From contig NC_020168.2 of the NCBI RefSeq assembly GCF_000224145.3, positions 1,319,177 through 1,383,176 of the forward strand: DNA of 64,000 nt, written 5' to 3'. The notes below the pieces were generated by a model. That model worked only from the letters and a program-made list of their open reading frames with translations. It was not told the origin of the DNA and searched no databases. Shown here piece after piece: positions 12,890 to 24,500 of this stretch. A program made the position numbers and the translations under genes. How positions within the stretch are numbered: the first letter of the stretch is position 1; the number at the start of each line of letters is the position of its first letter. Source of the DNA: Ciona intestinalis. Its lineage: Eukaryota > Chordata > Ascidiacea > Phlebobranchia > Cionidae.

Positions 12890-14342
12890 ATTGTCTCCCA
12901 GCTTCTATGCTGGACAAGCTCATGTTATTACCTCAATTCAGATTACAACAGCAGAGATAAACATACTTGTTAAATTATAAACTAAATGTAGAAACTACAT
13001 CTGTTGGTAGTTTGGATAAGCTGGAATAACATAAAATATGGTTCTGCAAAAACATGTTTTCGTATTTCATTCCTACCTACAACCTATTAGAAACAGCGCG
13101 TTAAAACTGTTTGCTTAAATATATTCCAGTCATCGATATAATTAGCTTCCGGAGAATATAATAAGATTGAAAGCTTGGCGATGCTTCATCAACTGAATCT
13201 TTTTGGAAACAAATTATCGAAGTTCGATTGTTTTATTCGTGATTATTTTATCTCCCATTGCCACACCAATACCACAACGTGCACTATATTTTGTTTCGCC
13301 TGGCTAAACTAAGCTTAAAAACTTTCGGTTCTATCGCTCGACCAACACGTTGTCATGTTTTTGAAGCCAGCAACATCTGGTTTTGTGAGGAAGAGAAGCA
13401 ATAGAAGAAGTATTGCTTCAATGTTGCATAGATTGAAAAAGAGAAATGTGAAAAAGTGGAGGGAGGGCAGAACAGAAGGCGTTCGACAATGCTGCGGATT
13501 CAATCAAAGAAACATGCCAACTGCAAGACAAAATGATTAAAACCAAGTGAATACAAAGATCGAATATCGCAATTAACCGAAAGTAGTCTGAATCAGCTGC
13601 TGTTCGGTATTAAACCAGATTTTTAATTTAAAAACGAAACAAACATTGTAGATGTTAATGGCTAAAAAATATTTTTACACAAAACAATGTTTGTAAATGC
13701 CATGTTGTACGTCAATACTTAATACACCAACAAATACCTTTAATACGGTTTATTGCAACAACCAAACTTACGCGTGAAATATCCGAAATGTAATTCATAA
13801 ATAGTAGTGTGGGGAAGATAGGACACATTTAGCACAGAATATCCAAATATCCTGATCATTTTAAACAATTAACATCGGTCTATCATAGTCGTAAGGATAC
13901 AGTTTTTATAATTCTTTGAATGTTCTTAGTCTACTACCAAATGGGAATAGAAAATAGAATGAAAAGGTGTCCCATCTTCCCCCACCCTACTATATCCCCC
14001 CACCTATAACTACATTTGTTTAATTTATAAAGAAGTTAAATTTAATCTTCCATCCATCATTTATTTATTTGCGTGATTAATTGTTTCCGATCATTTCATT
14101 TTTCTATCCTCGTAAGCCCTGGCAGGTAACGGAATAAAATAAGACAAACCTAAATTTCTCATTGAGACAAAACTTAAGTTTATCACTCTACCGTTCTTTG
14201 TATTGTTATAGAAACTATTTAAGTATCATGAAGAAACAGCTGCATTTTAACAATGCAATATACGTATACGTTCTATGCATTTCAATTAAATACAAGGATC
14301 CACTCATTGTATTTACTATCGCCGTATGCATAATCGGAGCTT
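12890..14342. other. Intergenic: 5' flank of IGSF9-like and 3' flank of the next gene
   Basis: No supported gene. It contains one MITE copy (13802-13993) and, at about 14060-14070, a minus-strand AAATAAATAAAT run that could serve as poly(A) signal for the gene at 14343-15653. The overlapping open frames at 13315-13540 are short, antisense to each other and without recognisable features. Confidence 0.5.
13802..13993 (-). mobile_element. 193-bp-family MITE, copy 7 (reverse)
   Basis: TA-flanked, TAGTAGTGTGGGGAAGATAG to CCCCCACCCTACTA, interior in reverse orientation relative to the copy at 59988. Intergenic. Confidence 0.9.
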
Positions 14343-15653
14343 CTATTTTCTATTATACGACTCAGACAACGGTGGGAGGTATTTGTTGTACGTTTTGCGT
14401 CTAGTTTGTCGATTATCGTTTAAACCTTCCATCTCCTCTCGACTAAACAGTTCGTTTGAAGCTAACACAATCGGTTCGAGGACTACCCCCGGCGATGAAT
14501 TACAGTTGTTTATCGGGGTCTTTAATAACTCTGCGTTTTCACTTGCATTTACAGGCCGTGGACGGGCCCGCTTCTTATGACGTCGGGGTGACGTAAAGAT
14601 ACCAAGTCTTGAGTCACAGGATTCATTAGCTGTACTCGTAGATAAATTCTGGTTACTAAAATGCTTCCTAGTTTTTTCTTCTTTATCGTTGCTGCGTAGG
14701 GTGGGCTGGTATGCTTCTTGATCATCCGACAGCATACTCATCGCATCCGAGAGTCCATCTGTGATACAACAATCTGATAACGATGAAGATGTATTTTGAC
14801 GATTTCTTCTCGACCTTCTGATATTGTTCCCATTACAATTTAAAGGACTGTCATCCACACAACTGTATGCCAAGCCATTTTTAACGTTTAAATCCGTTAA
14901 CGGTTCAGCTTTCTCAGTTAGTTTATTTAATTTACTTTTGTTTGTACTTCGAGGAACAGATAAAGTAGAGTTATCTTCAATAGATAAATTTCTAATAGGC
15001 GTCACGACAGTTGGCGGGTTTCTATTTCTTCTACGTTGACGACGTGTTGGCGTTGAAATTTTATTTTCAGAAGCCTGTTTGTTTTTGCTGTTTCTAGCGA
15101 GGTTAGAATCCGATAACAGAGGTTCCTTTTCTTTGGGTTTTGGTAATATAGGAATAATTGTGTTTTTTGAATTTGTCTCATTTGTTCCAATCGAAGATGT
15201 GGCAACATTGTATTCTTCAAGTTTGTGCCGTTCTGAACGTCGACGTTGGTTCGTCTTCCTTAAACTGTTGGTCTTTACAATATCGTCACATACCAGTTCA
15301 TTGCTAAGTATGAATGTTGCATCGTAATCTCGAGTTCGTTTATTTCCTTCATTACACTCTGCTTTATCCAAGAAATCACAATTACGAGGATTGTTACTTA
15401 AAGTTACTGTGTTCTCTCTTGATATAGCAGGACGCGGTTTTGTCGGACGGTCATTTACTTCTATAGCTGGAAGCGGTTTCAGTGAATCAGTTTTCATGAG
15501 AGATATTTCAGAGTTATCATGAAGAGCATTCAAAAATTCCTGTGCTGACTTCGAAATGTCGTCAGTACCTGTAAGCCGTAGTCTTCTTCGTTTTAATGCA
15601 GCTACGCGAAGTTTTGGTGAAAGAAGACATTCTTCTGGGGGTGTTGCTGTCAT
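14343..15653 (-). CDS. Unrecognised basic, low-complexity protein (436 aa)
   Basis: A single uninterrupted 436-codon frame, far longer than chance in this AT-rich DNA. The protein is hydrophilic, rich in Asn/Ser/Arg/Lys, with basic clusters (LKRRRLRL near residue 22, RRQRRRNRNP near 205, RRSRRNRQ near 282, RRHKKRARPRP near 359) that look like nuclear-localisation or nucleic-acid-binding patches. Several S/T-P sites (TPTR, TPIR, TSPR) suggest kinase targets. No TM, signal peptide or known catalytic motif. Three bases before the ATG is a good acceptor (ATTAACAG, exon from 15656). A matching donor GAA|GTAAGTAC ends an upstream exon at 15730; that exon carries a short upstream ORF (ATG TGC ACG .. 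TGA). I do not recognise the family; a disordered nuclear protein is a guess. Confidence 0.75.
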   Translation of the reverse strand: MTATPPEECLLSPKLRVAALKRRRLRLTGTDDISKSAQEFLNALHDNSEISLMKTDSLKPLPAIEVNDRPTKPRPAISRENTVTLSNNPRNCDFLDKAECNEGNKRTRDYDATFILSNELVCDDIVKTNSLRKTNQRRRSERHKLEEYNVATSSIGTNETNSKNTIIPILPKPKEKEPLLSDSNLARNSKNKQASENKISTPTRRQRRRNRNPPTVVTPIRNLSIEDNSTLSVPRSTNKSKLNKLTEKAEPLTDLNVKNGLAYSCVDDSPLNCNGNNIRRSRRNRQNTSSSLSDCCITDGLSDAMSMLSDDQEAYQPTLRSNDKEEKTRKHFSNQNLSTSTANESCDSRLGIFTSPRRHKKRARPRPVNASENAELLKTPINNCNSSPGVVLEPIVLASNELFSREEMEGLNDNRQTRRKTYNKYLPPLSESYNRK

Positions 15654-16246
15654 ATTCTGTTAATAACACAACTTTTATTCTAGAATTAAAGTAATGCAAA
15701 GCAATCTTGAAAACATTAGTTGTACTTACTTCTATTATTATCAAATTGCGCTTTTCGTGCACATATTATATGATGTGCATTCATTCAGATAATACATGCT
15801 TCGAGGTACTGATCGCAGTTTAAGCTACTAAATGCCTAATATTCCTTCCCTACAGATTAAATCGGTTGTGGTTTTAGTTGCTGCGCGTCCTGAACCTAAA
15901 GTAGCAAAACTAACGCTTAAAACCTACACAAAGTATAGGCTGATGGGGGCGAAGAGTCAATTTGGAAGCCATTAGATTCGAGATCAACTCAAATTTTCGA
16001 CCGAGTCACGAAACCAAGTGCTCTTGAAAAGTCCTTCAACTAAGCGAGTTGTAGTAGCCGCTCAAACAACTAAAATAATAAAACGCTTTGCAACAGCGTA
16101 ATCTGTGGGTGAATAATTATAAAGGTTCACTACTTAACGAAATAGTTAATAAAAATAATATAGTTTCGATATTCTTGTTTATTAGCTCTATTCTTGGTTG
16201 GGCCGATCACATAAAACGTACAAACGCCGATATAAAATACAGTATA

Positions 16247-17088
16247 TATAGGGTAAACTGGGACGTTGTTTAAGTTAGGCCACTTTCTAAAATCCCCTTT
16301 TATTGCGAGTCCTTATTTTATAACAAACAATAACTAACACATAATATTTGACAGTATTCTCACGGTCCAACAAAAGCCCGCGGTAAAGCGATTCATATGT
16401 TTTAAGTATTATAAAACTCTTTGTTGCAAAAATAAACCTTTTTTTATCATAATACAGTAGGGTGGGGGGAGATGGGACACCTTTTAGATCTATTTTTCGG
16501 CTCATTTAGAGGTAAACAAAGGACATTTAAAGAATTATAAAACTATATCCTCACGATTTCCATAGACCTTCGTTAATTGTTTTAACACGATTAAGATATT
16601 TGGATATGATGTGTTAAAGGTGTCCCCTTTTTCCCCACACCACTATATAAATATAGATGAAAAAGCATAATACTAAGATGCGCATTTGAATTGCTCGCTA
16701 CTAAATACTAAAACTTCTGAAATTTTGTATAGTTTGCGACTACCCTCAATCCAGTATCGTAGTTAATAAAATAGACTGAAATATTCAAACTCGCAAACTA
16801 CAAAATTTTGGAAGTTTTAATATGATTTAGCAAGCAACCAAAATGAACATCTTATTATTATGCTTTATTGGCCAATTAAAAAGTTGTATTTGTTTAACAC
16901 CTAATTTTAATAGTTATAACGCCAATAATCATCTTTGTCGCTCATTTCATAAGATCGTGAGAATACTGTCGAACAAAATTGTAAAATGTTTTCGTCTATC
17001 ATTGAAGATTGAATGGGTATCGGTAAAGGAACATTTTTTCAAAAGGGCACGTTTTACACCCAAGTCTCGTCTTCACACACCCTACTAT
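16247..17088. mobile_element. Large foldback element containing a nested MITE
   Basis: Two inverted arms. The inner pair is 16668-16743 and 16792-16862 (ATTTTGTATAGTTTGCGAC versus CGCAAACTACAAAATTTTGG). The outer pair includes GACAGTATTCTCACG near 16350 against CGTGAGAATACTGTCG near 16957. The outer pair is off-centre by about 200 bases, the length of the MITE at 16455-16647 in the left arm. The outer ends TAGGGTAAACTGGGACG and CACACCCTACTA resemble the MITE termini. About 650 bp without the insert. Confidence 0.7.
16455..16647 (+). mobile_element. 193-bp-family MITE, copy 8 (forward, nested)
   Basis: AGTAGGGTGGGGGGAGATGG to CCCCACACCACTA; interior matches the consensus (AGAATTATAAAACTATATCC). 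Inserted in the left arm of the foldback element 16247-17088. Confidence 0.85.
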
Positions 17089-17362
17089 ATATCAAGTTTG
17101 TGTGGTAAAGAAGTAGAGTCAGTTAACGGAAGGTTATAACTACAAGTTGCGAAATACTACTAATAAAATAAAGTTAAATTTGGTGTACCATCTTACCGCA
17201 CTTTGTTGTTTTGCAGGTATTTACCACCAAATCCTCTTATAATTTTTTTTTTATTTAACGCCATCACAATTTTAAAATGTGAGTCCACGAGGTTCACCGA
17301 AACAGGGTGCATAAACCGTATTTAATGGTTAAAATTCCAATTACCATTAACGTTCAAATATT

Positions 17363-17752
17363 CTAGATCGGTAAGTTCAATATAACGTCAATCGTTAATG
17401 AAAAATATAAGCAAGATAATACAGCAATCTTAAACATATATATTGAATTTTGGCGATCACAGGCGGTATGAGGTTTATTCAAGCATGTGACCATATCTAG
17501 CAAAAAGGTTATTTTGTAGTGGCACACAGTTATCAGTAAAAGTGAATGCAACATAGTGCTGGAAAATGCAGCTACCATATACAGTTTTGTATGGAGAACA
17601 TTGTGGCACAGTGTTTTGGTCAATGCCATAAACCAGACATTTCGAAAAACCACACTGCAGCTATATGTTACTATCGCAGCAACCGGCAAACTTAACATTG
17701 TAAGTAGTGTTGCTCCATGAATTCGTCCATGCCTCGTCGGGTTCATTTTTGT
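17363..17752 (-). CDS. Possible small multi-pass membrane protein (127 aa)
   Basis: Minus-strand frame starting at 17746, MNPTRHGRIHG, with about four hydrophobic stretches (LLTMLSLPVAAIVTY; KLYMVAAFSSTMLHSLLLI; KITFLLDMV; KIAVLSCLYFSLTIDVIL). It begins six bases after a strong acceptor TTGCATTACAG (exon from 17752), compatible with an upstream 5' exon or a spliced leader. Against it: no recognised homology, modest length, and no clear poly(A) signal seen. It may be a fortuitous frame. Confidence 0.3.
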   Translation of the reverse strand, partial: TKMNPTRHGRIHGATLLTMLSLPVAAIVTYSCSVVFRNVWFMALTKTLCHNVLHTKLYMVAAFSSTMLHSLLLITVCHYKITFLLDMVTCLNKPHTACDRQNSIYMFKIAVLSCLYFSLTIDVILNLPI

Positions 17753-18703
17753 CTGTAATGCAACAGTTTAACTAGAACTGATCTAAAAAAATGATTTAAA
17801 AAACGAATAAACGTAAGTTTTAAATTAAAAACAGCTGCAGGCCATAATTTTATACAATTTGGTGTTTTTTTAAAAGTCCTAGTTTGACACTCGCTTTAAC
17901 AATTTATGAATACCTGTTTGCTGTTTGGTAGTTTTATTTTAATTCTTCTTCTACAGGGGCCTTATTAAATCAGAGTAACACTGAACAAGTTAGTACAATC
18001 TGCTTAGAATCTTAGACCATTAACTAGCTTCTTAAACAGTCGAAACTTCAGGGCTATATACCTTGGTTTGCCGAGTATACAACTGTTTCTTTAAATATTA
18101 TTGTGCAAATTAACGTTTTAACATCAGAACTAGTCACAAAATTATTCAGTTAATAATCACTATTGTTATTCATCAGAACAATATTCAATTACCATTATTC
18201 CGTAACATTTCTCAACTCGACATACAAAACCACATATATAACTGAACATATCCTTATTTAGAAATTATGACTATACCTCATTATATTTACGACACGTGGT
18301 TGGACGCGAACCACTGTTCTGGGGTAATAGAACGTCGCTACCACAAAAGTACTGTAAAAGCAGCTGATTTTTTACTCCGACGGGTTTTCTTTTGGCGTTT
18401 TTATAGTACTTTTAGGTTACATTTGAGCATTTCTATCAATGAACAAATTTTTGCTTGGTATGCCCCCTCAACTGAAGTGTTTAAGTTAAGTCGCAGAAGA
18501 CGCCGAAATTTCGCCACGAAAAAATACCGGAATCTAAAATTTGTATATATAAGATAGATACGCTTTAATGCGATCAGAAGATACCAGCAAAGTTTCAAAA
18601 ACAAAACAACTTCTTAAAAACGGGTGAAAGTGAACCACTGGAATACAAAAGTGCTGAGTCACTGTATAAGCTGGTGTAGCTATATCTGAAAGTTATAACA
18701 TAT

Positions 18704-18895
18704 AGTACTGTGGGGGAAGACGGGACACCTTTAGCTCGTAATATCCAAATACACTGATCGTGTTTTAAACAATTACCAACGGCCAATGGCAGTCGTAAGG
18801 ATACGGTTTTATAATTCTTTGAATGTTCTTTGTTTACTACCAAGTGGGACGAGAAAATAGAATGAAAAGGTGGCCCATCTTTCCCCACCCTACTA
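18704..18895 (-). mobile_element. 193-bp-family MITE, copy 9 (reverse)
   Basis: TAGTACTGTGGGGGAAGACG to CCCCACCCTACTA with TA on both sides; interior reversed. Intergenic. Confidence 0.9.
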
Positions 18896-19390
18896 TAATA
18901 ATAAAACCGTATTTCATAATTTTACAATGTAGCATAGCCAAATTTGAGACAAAAATATAAACCTTAAGATAGTGGGAAGATAAGAGTGAGAAACTAGCAC
19001 CAAACCCTTTTCTCATGAGTCTCAGGTATTGTGAACTGTCGGTCATATTTTTCACACCACCCTTCGAGGTTTTCTATTTTAAAAACACACCCAAAGAGAA
19101 ACAATCATGTACTAGGTTAGGGTAAGATTAGATAGTCTACGTTTTCCTTCTTTTTACTGTCCATAATTTAATATTAAGTATAAAATATTTACAAAATTAT
19201 ACAACCGTATCTTCACGACTTCCAAATATGGTTGTTAATTATCAAAAACACGATTAGAAAATATGGAATATAAGGTACTAATATCTCACACCACCATTAC
19301 TACACTATTTTTCATGAAGCTCTACGTACATTGACAGCAACTATCCTATATGATCACCGCCATTATTTGTTAATGGCTCATATTAATATA

Positions 19391-19918
19391 TAGTAGGGTG
19401 GGGGAAGATGGGACACTTTCTCAGACGAGACCTTTTTTAATTTTTATTTTACGGACCCCAATTTAATGATAATCAGGAAAATAAGGTAACAGAATTATTC
19501 GACAGTATTATCACGACTTCATAAAATGCCCGTCAAAGCTGATTACTGTTTTTAAATATTAAACAAAAATATGTAAAATAGAAACAGTATACTTTGAACA
19601 GGTAAAAAATGCGAAATAGTAAGGTGCTATTTTTTAATGCTCGCTAAACCATAGTAAAGCCGATGATTTTTTTTAGTTTGCGTGTGCAAACGGTTAAACT
19701 AGTTTCATAGCTTCATAAAACAATCTTGAATATTTCATACAGTTTGATTTTGTCTCATAAATCTCCCATCTTCCCCCACATTGTAGTTTTGTATGTTTTC
19801 ATTGTCAAAATTCGAAAGGTTTGCTTTTAATTTATTACCCAAAAACCGTCATCTATTTTGATTTGGGAAATATTTGGCAAAATGTGCTTAAGTGTCCTAT
19901 CTTCCCCCATTGTACTAT
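19391..19918. mobile_element. Longer (about 530 bp) element with MITE-type ends
   Basis: Ends TAGTAGGGTGGGGGAAGATG and CTATCTTCCCCCATTGTACTA match the 193-bp family, but the interior is different and longer. The inner motif CTCCCATCTTCCCCCACATTG near 19765 may be another terminus, so it could be a composite. The block TATTTCATACAGTTTGATT recurs near 41950 in the 41849-42224 element, so these may be longer relatives of the same family. Confidence 0.65.
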
Positions 19919-21059
19919 ATATAAAATAAACACAAAGCAGCGCTGAATGAACATCGGACTCTGGCCTTTAAAAATACGTCTCCAAACGGTAACCATTGGA
20001 CTACCAACTACCCCACTTTAGACTTAAAACTACAACAATCGCACTTAGACCGAATATTTTGTTGTAGGAAACAATATATATTGTTGTAGGAAACAATGTT
20101 GGCGCCGAACAGATGACAATTAAAAACATTATTTCTAGTTGAATGGATGAATAAATGAATGTAAAAAGTAGACTATTGTAAGTATACAACTCAACAGCAT
20201 AGAGTCACAGTGTTGTACAGTGGGTATTTACAGTTTACACATCTTTCATAGCTCTCCAATCATTTGTAACAATGCGTGCCAATTTATTACAGCTCGGTTC
20301 TCTTGTTTCTATAGAGGGCGCTGTTGAAAATAAGTAATGTGTTCTGTACTTCTGTTCGGTTCGGTGTACTGTGCGAGTATTGGAAGGTTTATCTTGTTTC
20401 TTGTTTCTGTTGTTTGCCATCAGAAAGAATATATCTAATTATTTTTTAAAAATGCCTTTAGAAGCTTAAGTAAAAATACGCTTAGACGCACTTGTAAACG
20501 CCGTTTTCTACATAAATTAAGACCAGCACATAAAAGAAATTCCAGAGAAACTTTTATGTACCAGTACCACTGCAGTTTCAATTAATTGTAGTTTGCTGGC
20601 GTTTTAGTTGTATAAAATTAATTAAACAATAAACGATGATGAACACTAGCACCCTAGTTTTTGTTTTACTTATGCAATAATAATGCTTTAACAAAGAAAT
20701 TTGCGTCCTTAAGCTGGTTACTAGTAAAAATTTTAGTCTTAAATGTTCCTTGGGCCTCACGCCTCATTAATACCTACTGTATATGTCTTTGTAAAAAGTC
20801 TGTCATACTTGTTACAAATTAACCTTGAAAGTAAAAAGGTGCTGTGTCACAGTATTTCCCATGCGAGATGTCATAAATTGAACAAAGTTAAAATTATTTT
20901 GTCAAAACCCGAAACCTGTAAGAAAGAATATTATTAGTTGGAATTAAAAACAAAGTACTATCGTCAAGTCAGAGTTGTCTGTTAGATATGACTGTTTATG
21001 CAAATTTATTTTCGCTTAAATTCATCTTACTTTGTTATTTTCATTTTTTGCATTTTAAA

Positions 21060-21202
21060 GGTGGCTGTACTTGTACATAGTATCCGGCATGCGAATTCAC
21101 CTGCGAAGTCGTATGCAAACCCATTACCCAGTTTGCATGCGGCAGCGAAATCCGGACAAAACAGACAAAACAAACGAATTTGGGATACTTTGTACAGCCA
21201 CC
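21060..21202 (+). mobile_element. TTAA-flanked GGTGGCTGTAC MITE, copy 1
   Basis: 143 bp with inverted ends GGTGGCTGTAC and GTACAGCCACC, flanked by TTAA on each side. It carries GGCATGCGAATTC and AATCCGGACAAAACAGAC, both shared with the oppositely oriented copy at 46161-46294. It lies about 350 bases upstream of the RBBP6 start codon. Confidence 0.85.
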
Positions 21203-21552
21203 TTAACCTGAAAAAAAATGTTTAAAAATGCAAGCGTATATGGCAAGATATATTATATCGAAACGTATTAAACTGTTAACCTTGCGCAAGTTCGCCAAAT
21301 ATGGTGACAGTTCATGTTTTTACACATTTTCAAAACAAATGTCCATGTTTTTTTTCCCCAAACAAATGTTCCAACCAATTTTTAACTTGTCACTAGCTAA
21401 AGGATTATCGAAATTTGTTTCCCAAATAACAATTTACTTTAAACTTTGCAGAAGTATAAGAACACAGAATAGTAGTAAAAAAGCCATCATATGTATTTTT
21501 AAAAACACCTCCACATGTGTTAACGCAACGGGGTCATATTATTCAGTTGGTG

Positions 21553-24500
21553 ATGTCGGCAATCCATTATAAATTCTCGTGCAGTACAGAATACAAAAAT
21601 GTTACTTTTGATGGAATTAGTCTGTCCCTTGTGGACCTTAAAAAATCCATTATGGAAAAGCAAAAACTTAAAAGTACAGAAGTGGATCTTCAAATTACAA
21701 ATGCTCAGACTTTACAAGGTAATTTTTAACCGATTTTGGTGTAATTTTATCAATATTACTTCAATGTTTGTTAGCAAAAGCTTTTGTGCAGATATATTAT
21801 GTCTTTAAGTTACTGAATTTGTGGATTTTTTAAAAAAAAAAGAAAAAACTCCTTCCAAAGGGGCAATTTTTAACAATATTTCTGAAAATACCTGCTAAAA
21901 TGTTCTCCATGTATTTCTGTAAATTATAGAAGTTTTCTTTATATACAGTGTACAAAGATGATCTTGCATTGATACCAAAAAATACAGCAGTTTTAGTAAG
22001 AAGAATACCTCTTGGTCCTGTACGAGATTCAAAAGTTTATGTTGTGTAAGTGCCTTATGTGTGAGTGCATTAAAATGAAATAAGTGAATGTTGTTGACTC
22101 TGCTATTACATTTTATTTCCAATATACTTTTTATCAGGAAACGTAGTGAAAAAGGTACTTCCTCATCTTACAGTGTTGCATCAAAGTCAGCTCAAGTATG
22201 TAAACTTTACATTTATTTTCAGTCATTTTGACCCCGAATTTTTGTTTAGTGTTTTTCGAAGATATGTGTCTGTGAAATAGTATTGCAATGCTTTGTAATT
22301 ACTGTTATGTTTCCAATGTTTGCCTGCTTACTTTGAAAGTAAGGGCTTTGGAAGTAATAAGTTCAAGTATGTGCATTATGCTACTATAAGTGTTATAAGA
22401 TTGAAGAGTTTTATATGAGTGGTTAATAATAATCATGTCACTGTGAAGTGAATATCTAACATAAACTTTCATTCAAGTTCTAGTATTGTCTTGTTATGGC
22501 TTAAAAATCATATTCAATTATGAAAACGAATAAATGCACTTTCGTGATTTTTGTGTCTTATGTAATAAATGTTAAACAGGCACAACTACCTAGGTTTAGT
22601 TGAAGAAATAGATTTCTGCAGTTAAATCAGTGAATTTATTTTTAACCCTAACTTCATGTTCAAATATATATATATTTTCCTAAATCAATGTAATGCAATC
22701 ACATATTTTGTAGGAATCATTGCCTATTCTTATGTAGGCTGTATATATAAACCGTGTTGCCATACTATTATTGTTTTAAACTACTTTGTGTAAGATCTAC
22801 GCGTGGCAAGTAGATTTTTATTTTAACTTCTTAATTGGTGGTAAATCTTTTTTACATTACTGTCAAATAAACCTTATTTTATTTAACAACGAAATATCTG
22901 ATGTTGATTAAATGGCAAACTAAAGTTCAAATAAACATCATTTTTTTGTTGAATGAAATATTGATTAGTTTAAATCGGGCAACCTTGTCTATAGATGTTG
23001 TAGGTTTTTTACACTCGTTTAACCGTTTTAATAAAGAGTTAATGAATATTTTTATCTTGCTTTTTACAACAATGACATTTTGACAATCATGAGCTAACCT
23101 TGATTAATTTAAACTGTAGTTGATGTTTTTATGAAAACACTATTGATATATTTTATTATAAATTAGATTGATAGAAGTATATGTTATCTTTCCTTTGCAT
23201 TTCTCTCTGGTATGTTGTGCTCATGTACATTAAAGAGCGTTTTATTTTTGTACAAACAGTTATTTTTATTTCTTACAAGAAACTTTGAATTAATTTGATT
23301 AACTCTTTAAAGTGACTTTTGTATTTATCAAAGATGTTTTTAGAACTTGTTATAACATAATATATTTATTACATTATTTTTGTTATATATATATATATAT
23401 ATATATAAATATTTAAAATGTTACACTTGTCCGAATCAGTTAGCCTTATGTATTTGTTTATATACATTTGACTTTTAAAAAATAGTAATTCAAATACTTA
23501 ATTGTTCTTCTTTTTATGCTTTAAACATTTCTTAACTGATTTTAAAAAAATCGTTGTATTTTATTGTCACTTACCGATCACACTTGAAATGTGGTGTGAT
23601 CGACACTGTGTAAAATGTCCTTGTTGTGCTCAATATTTATTTGTTGCTTTTGCTTCACTTCATTCTTTTTCTAACAAAGGACACAAGTTCCACACAACCG
23701 AAACTAAGCTTTGAAGAACTTGCAAAGGTAGGTGGAAAAGCATTTTTTTCCTAGTTCAGTAAATTATGTTATTAAATAAAATACAACATAATGAATGTTC
23801 TTGTTTCAATTATTGGTTTATGCCTTCATGAAATGAGTATAATTTTTTATTAAACTATGAAAATATTGCAGACAAGTAACCTTGCTGAAGCTAATGCATC
23901 TGAGGAAGACAAGATTAAAGCTGCCATTGCTCAATCAACAAATGAATATGATCCCGCCAAGTATGAATGTATTGTTGCCTCATATATACTTTTTATTTAA
24001 TTCATTAATTATTTTCAGTTTTGTAAGACCGCCACGCCATGGTACTTACAATAAATACACAAGCAATAATGTTGGCCAAACTTCAATCATGAGATGTTTT
24101 CGTTGCAATCAAATGGGACATTATTCAACTCAATGTTCGTTACCAAAAGTAAGTTCGGGCAAATAAAAAGTGCTTTAATTGGATGCAAATATTGCATGTG
24201 ATTTATTACTATTACAGTGCTTCTTATACTGTCTTTTATGCCTGTAGGTAAAATTTGTATTTAAAAAGTCTGTTTGGTAAAATCGAAAAACAAGAGAAAT
24301 AGAATATTTACACAACATAAAACCACTGTTGTGCCGAACTAACTAATGGAGAACACCATGTTAGAGTTATATATAATGAACCAAAACTAATTTCCTATAT
24401 CAGCAGATTTTTTTATACTTTTCACCAGGTTGATCCTGACCGACAACCAAAAGTTTACCGGCATGCCACGGGGATTCCCCGAAGTCACATGGTTGAAGTA

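Larger units (their letters stand above)
15763..21552. other. Repeat-rich intergenic region upstream of RBBP6
   Basis: Apart from the weak candidate at 17363-17752 I see no gene. The space is taken by MITE-type elements (16247-17088, 18704-18895, 19114-19310 degenerate, 19391-19918, 21060-21202), a short direct duplication of a TTGTTGTAGGAAACAAT-like unit at 20055-20100, and a 61-codon frame at 20235-20420 (minus) without recognisable features. Confidence 0.5.

Noticed and set aside
14162..15327. Several plus-strand frames of 60-84 codons
   Set aside because: Antisense shadows of the 436-aa minus-strand gene, or AT-rich chance frames next to it.
20235..20420. 61-codon basic minus-strand frame (MANNRNKKQDK..) as a first exon
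   Set aside because: No partner exon with matching phase was found upstream of RBBP6 on this strand.
24092..24133. CCHC zinc knuckle (CFRCNQMGHYSTQC) as a retroelement Gag
   Set aside because: It is in phase with DWNN upstream and RING downstream, the exact RBBP6 order; no reverse transcriptase or integrase sequence is nearby.
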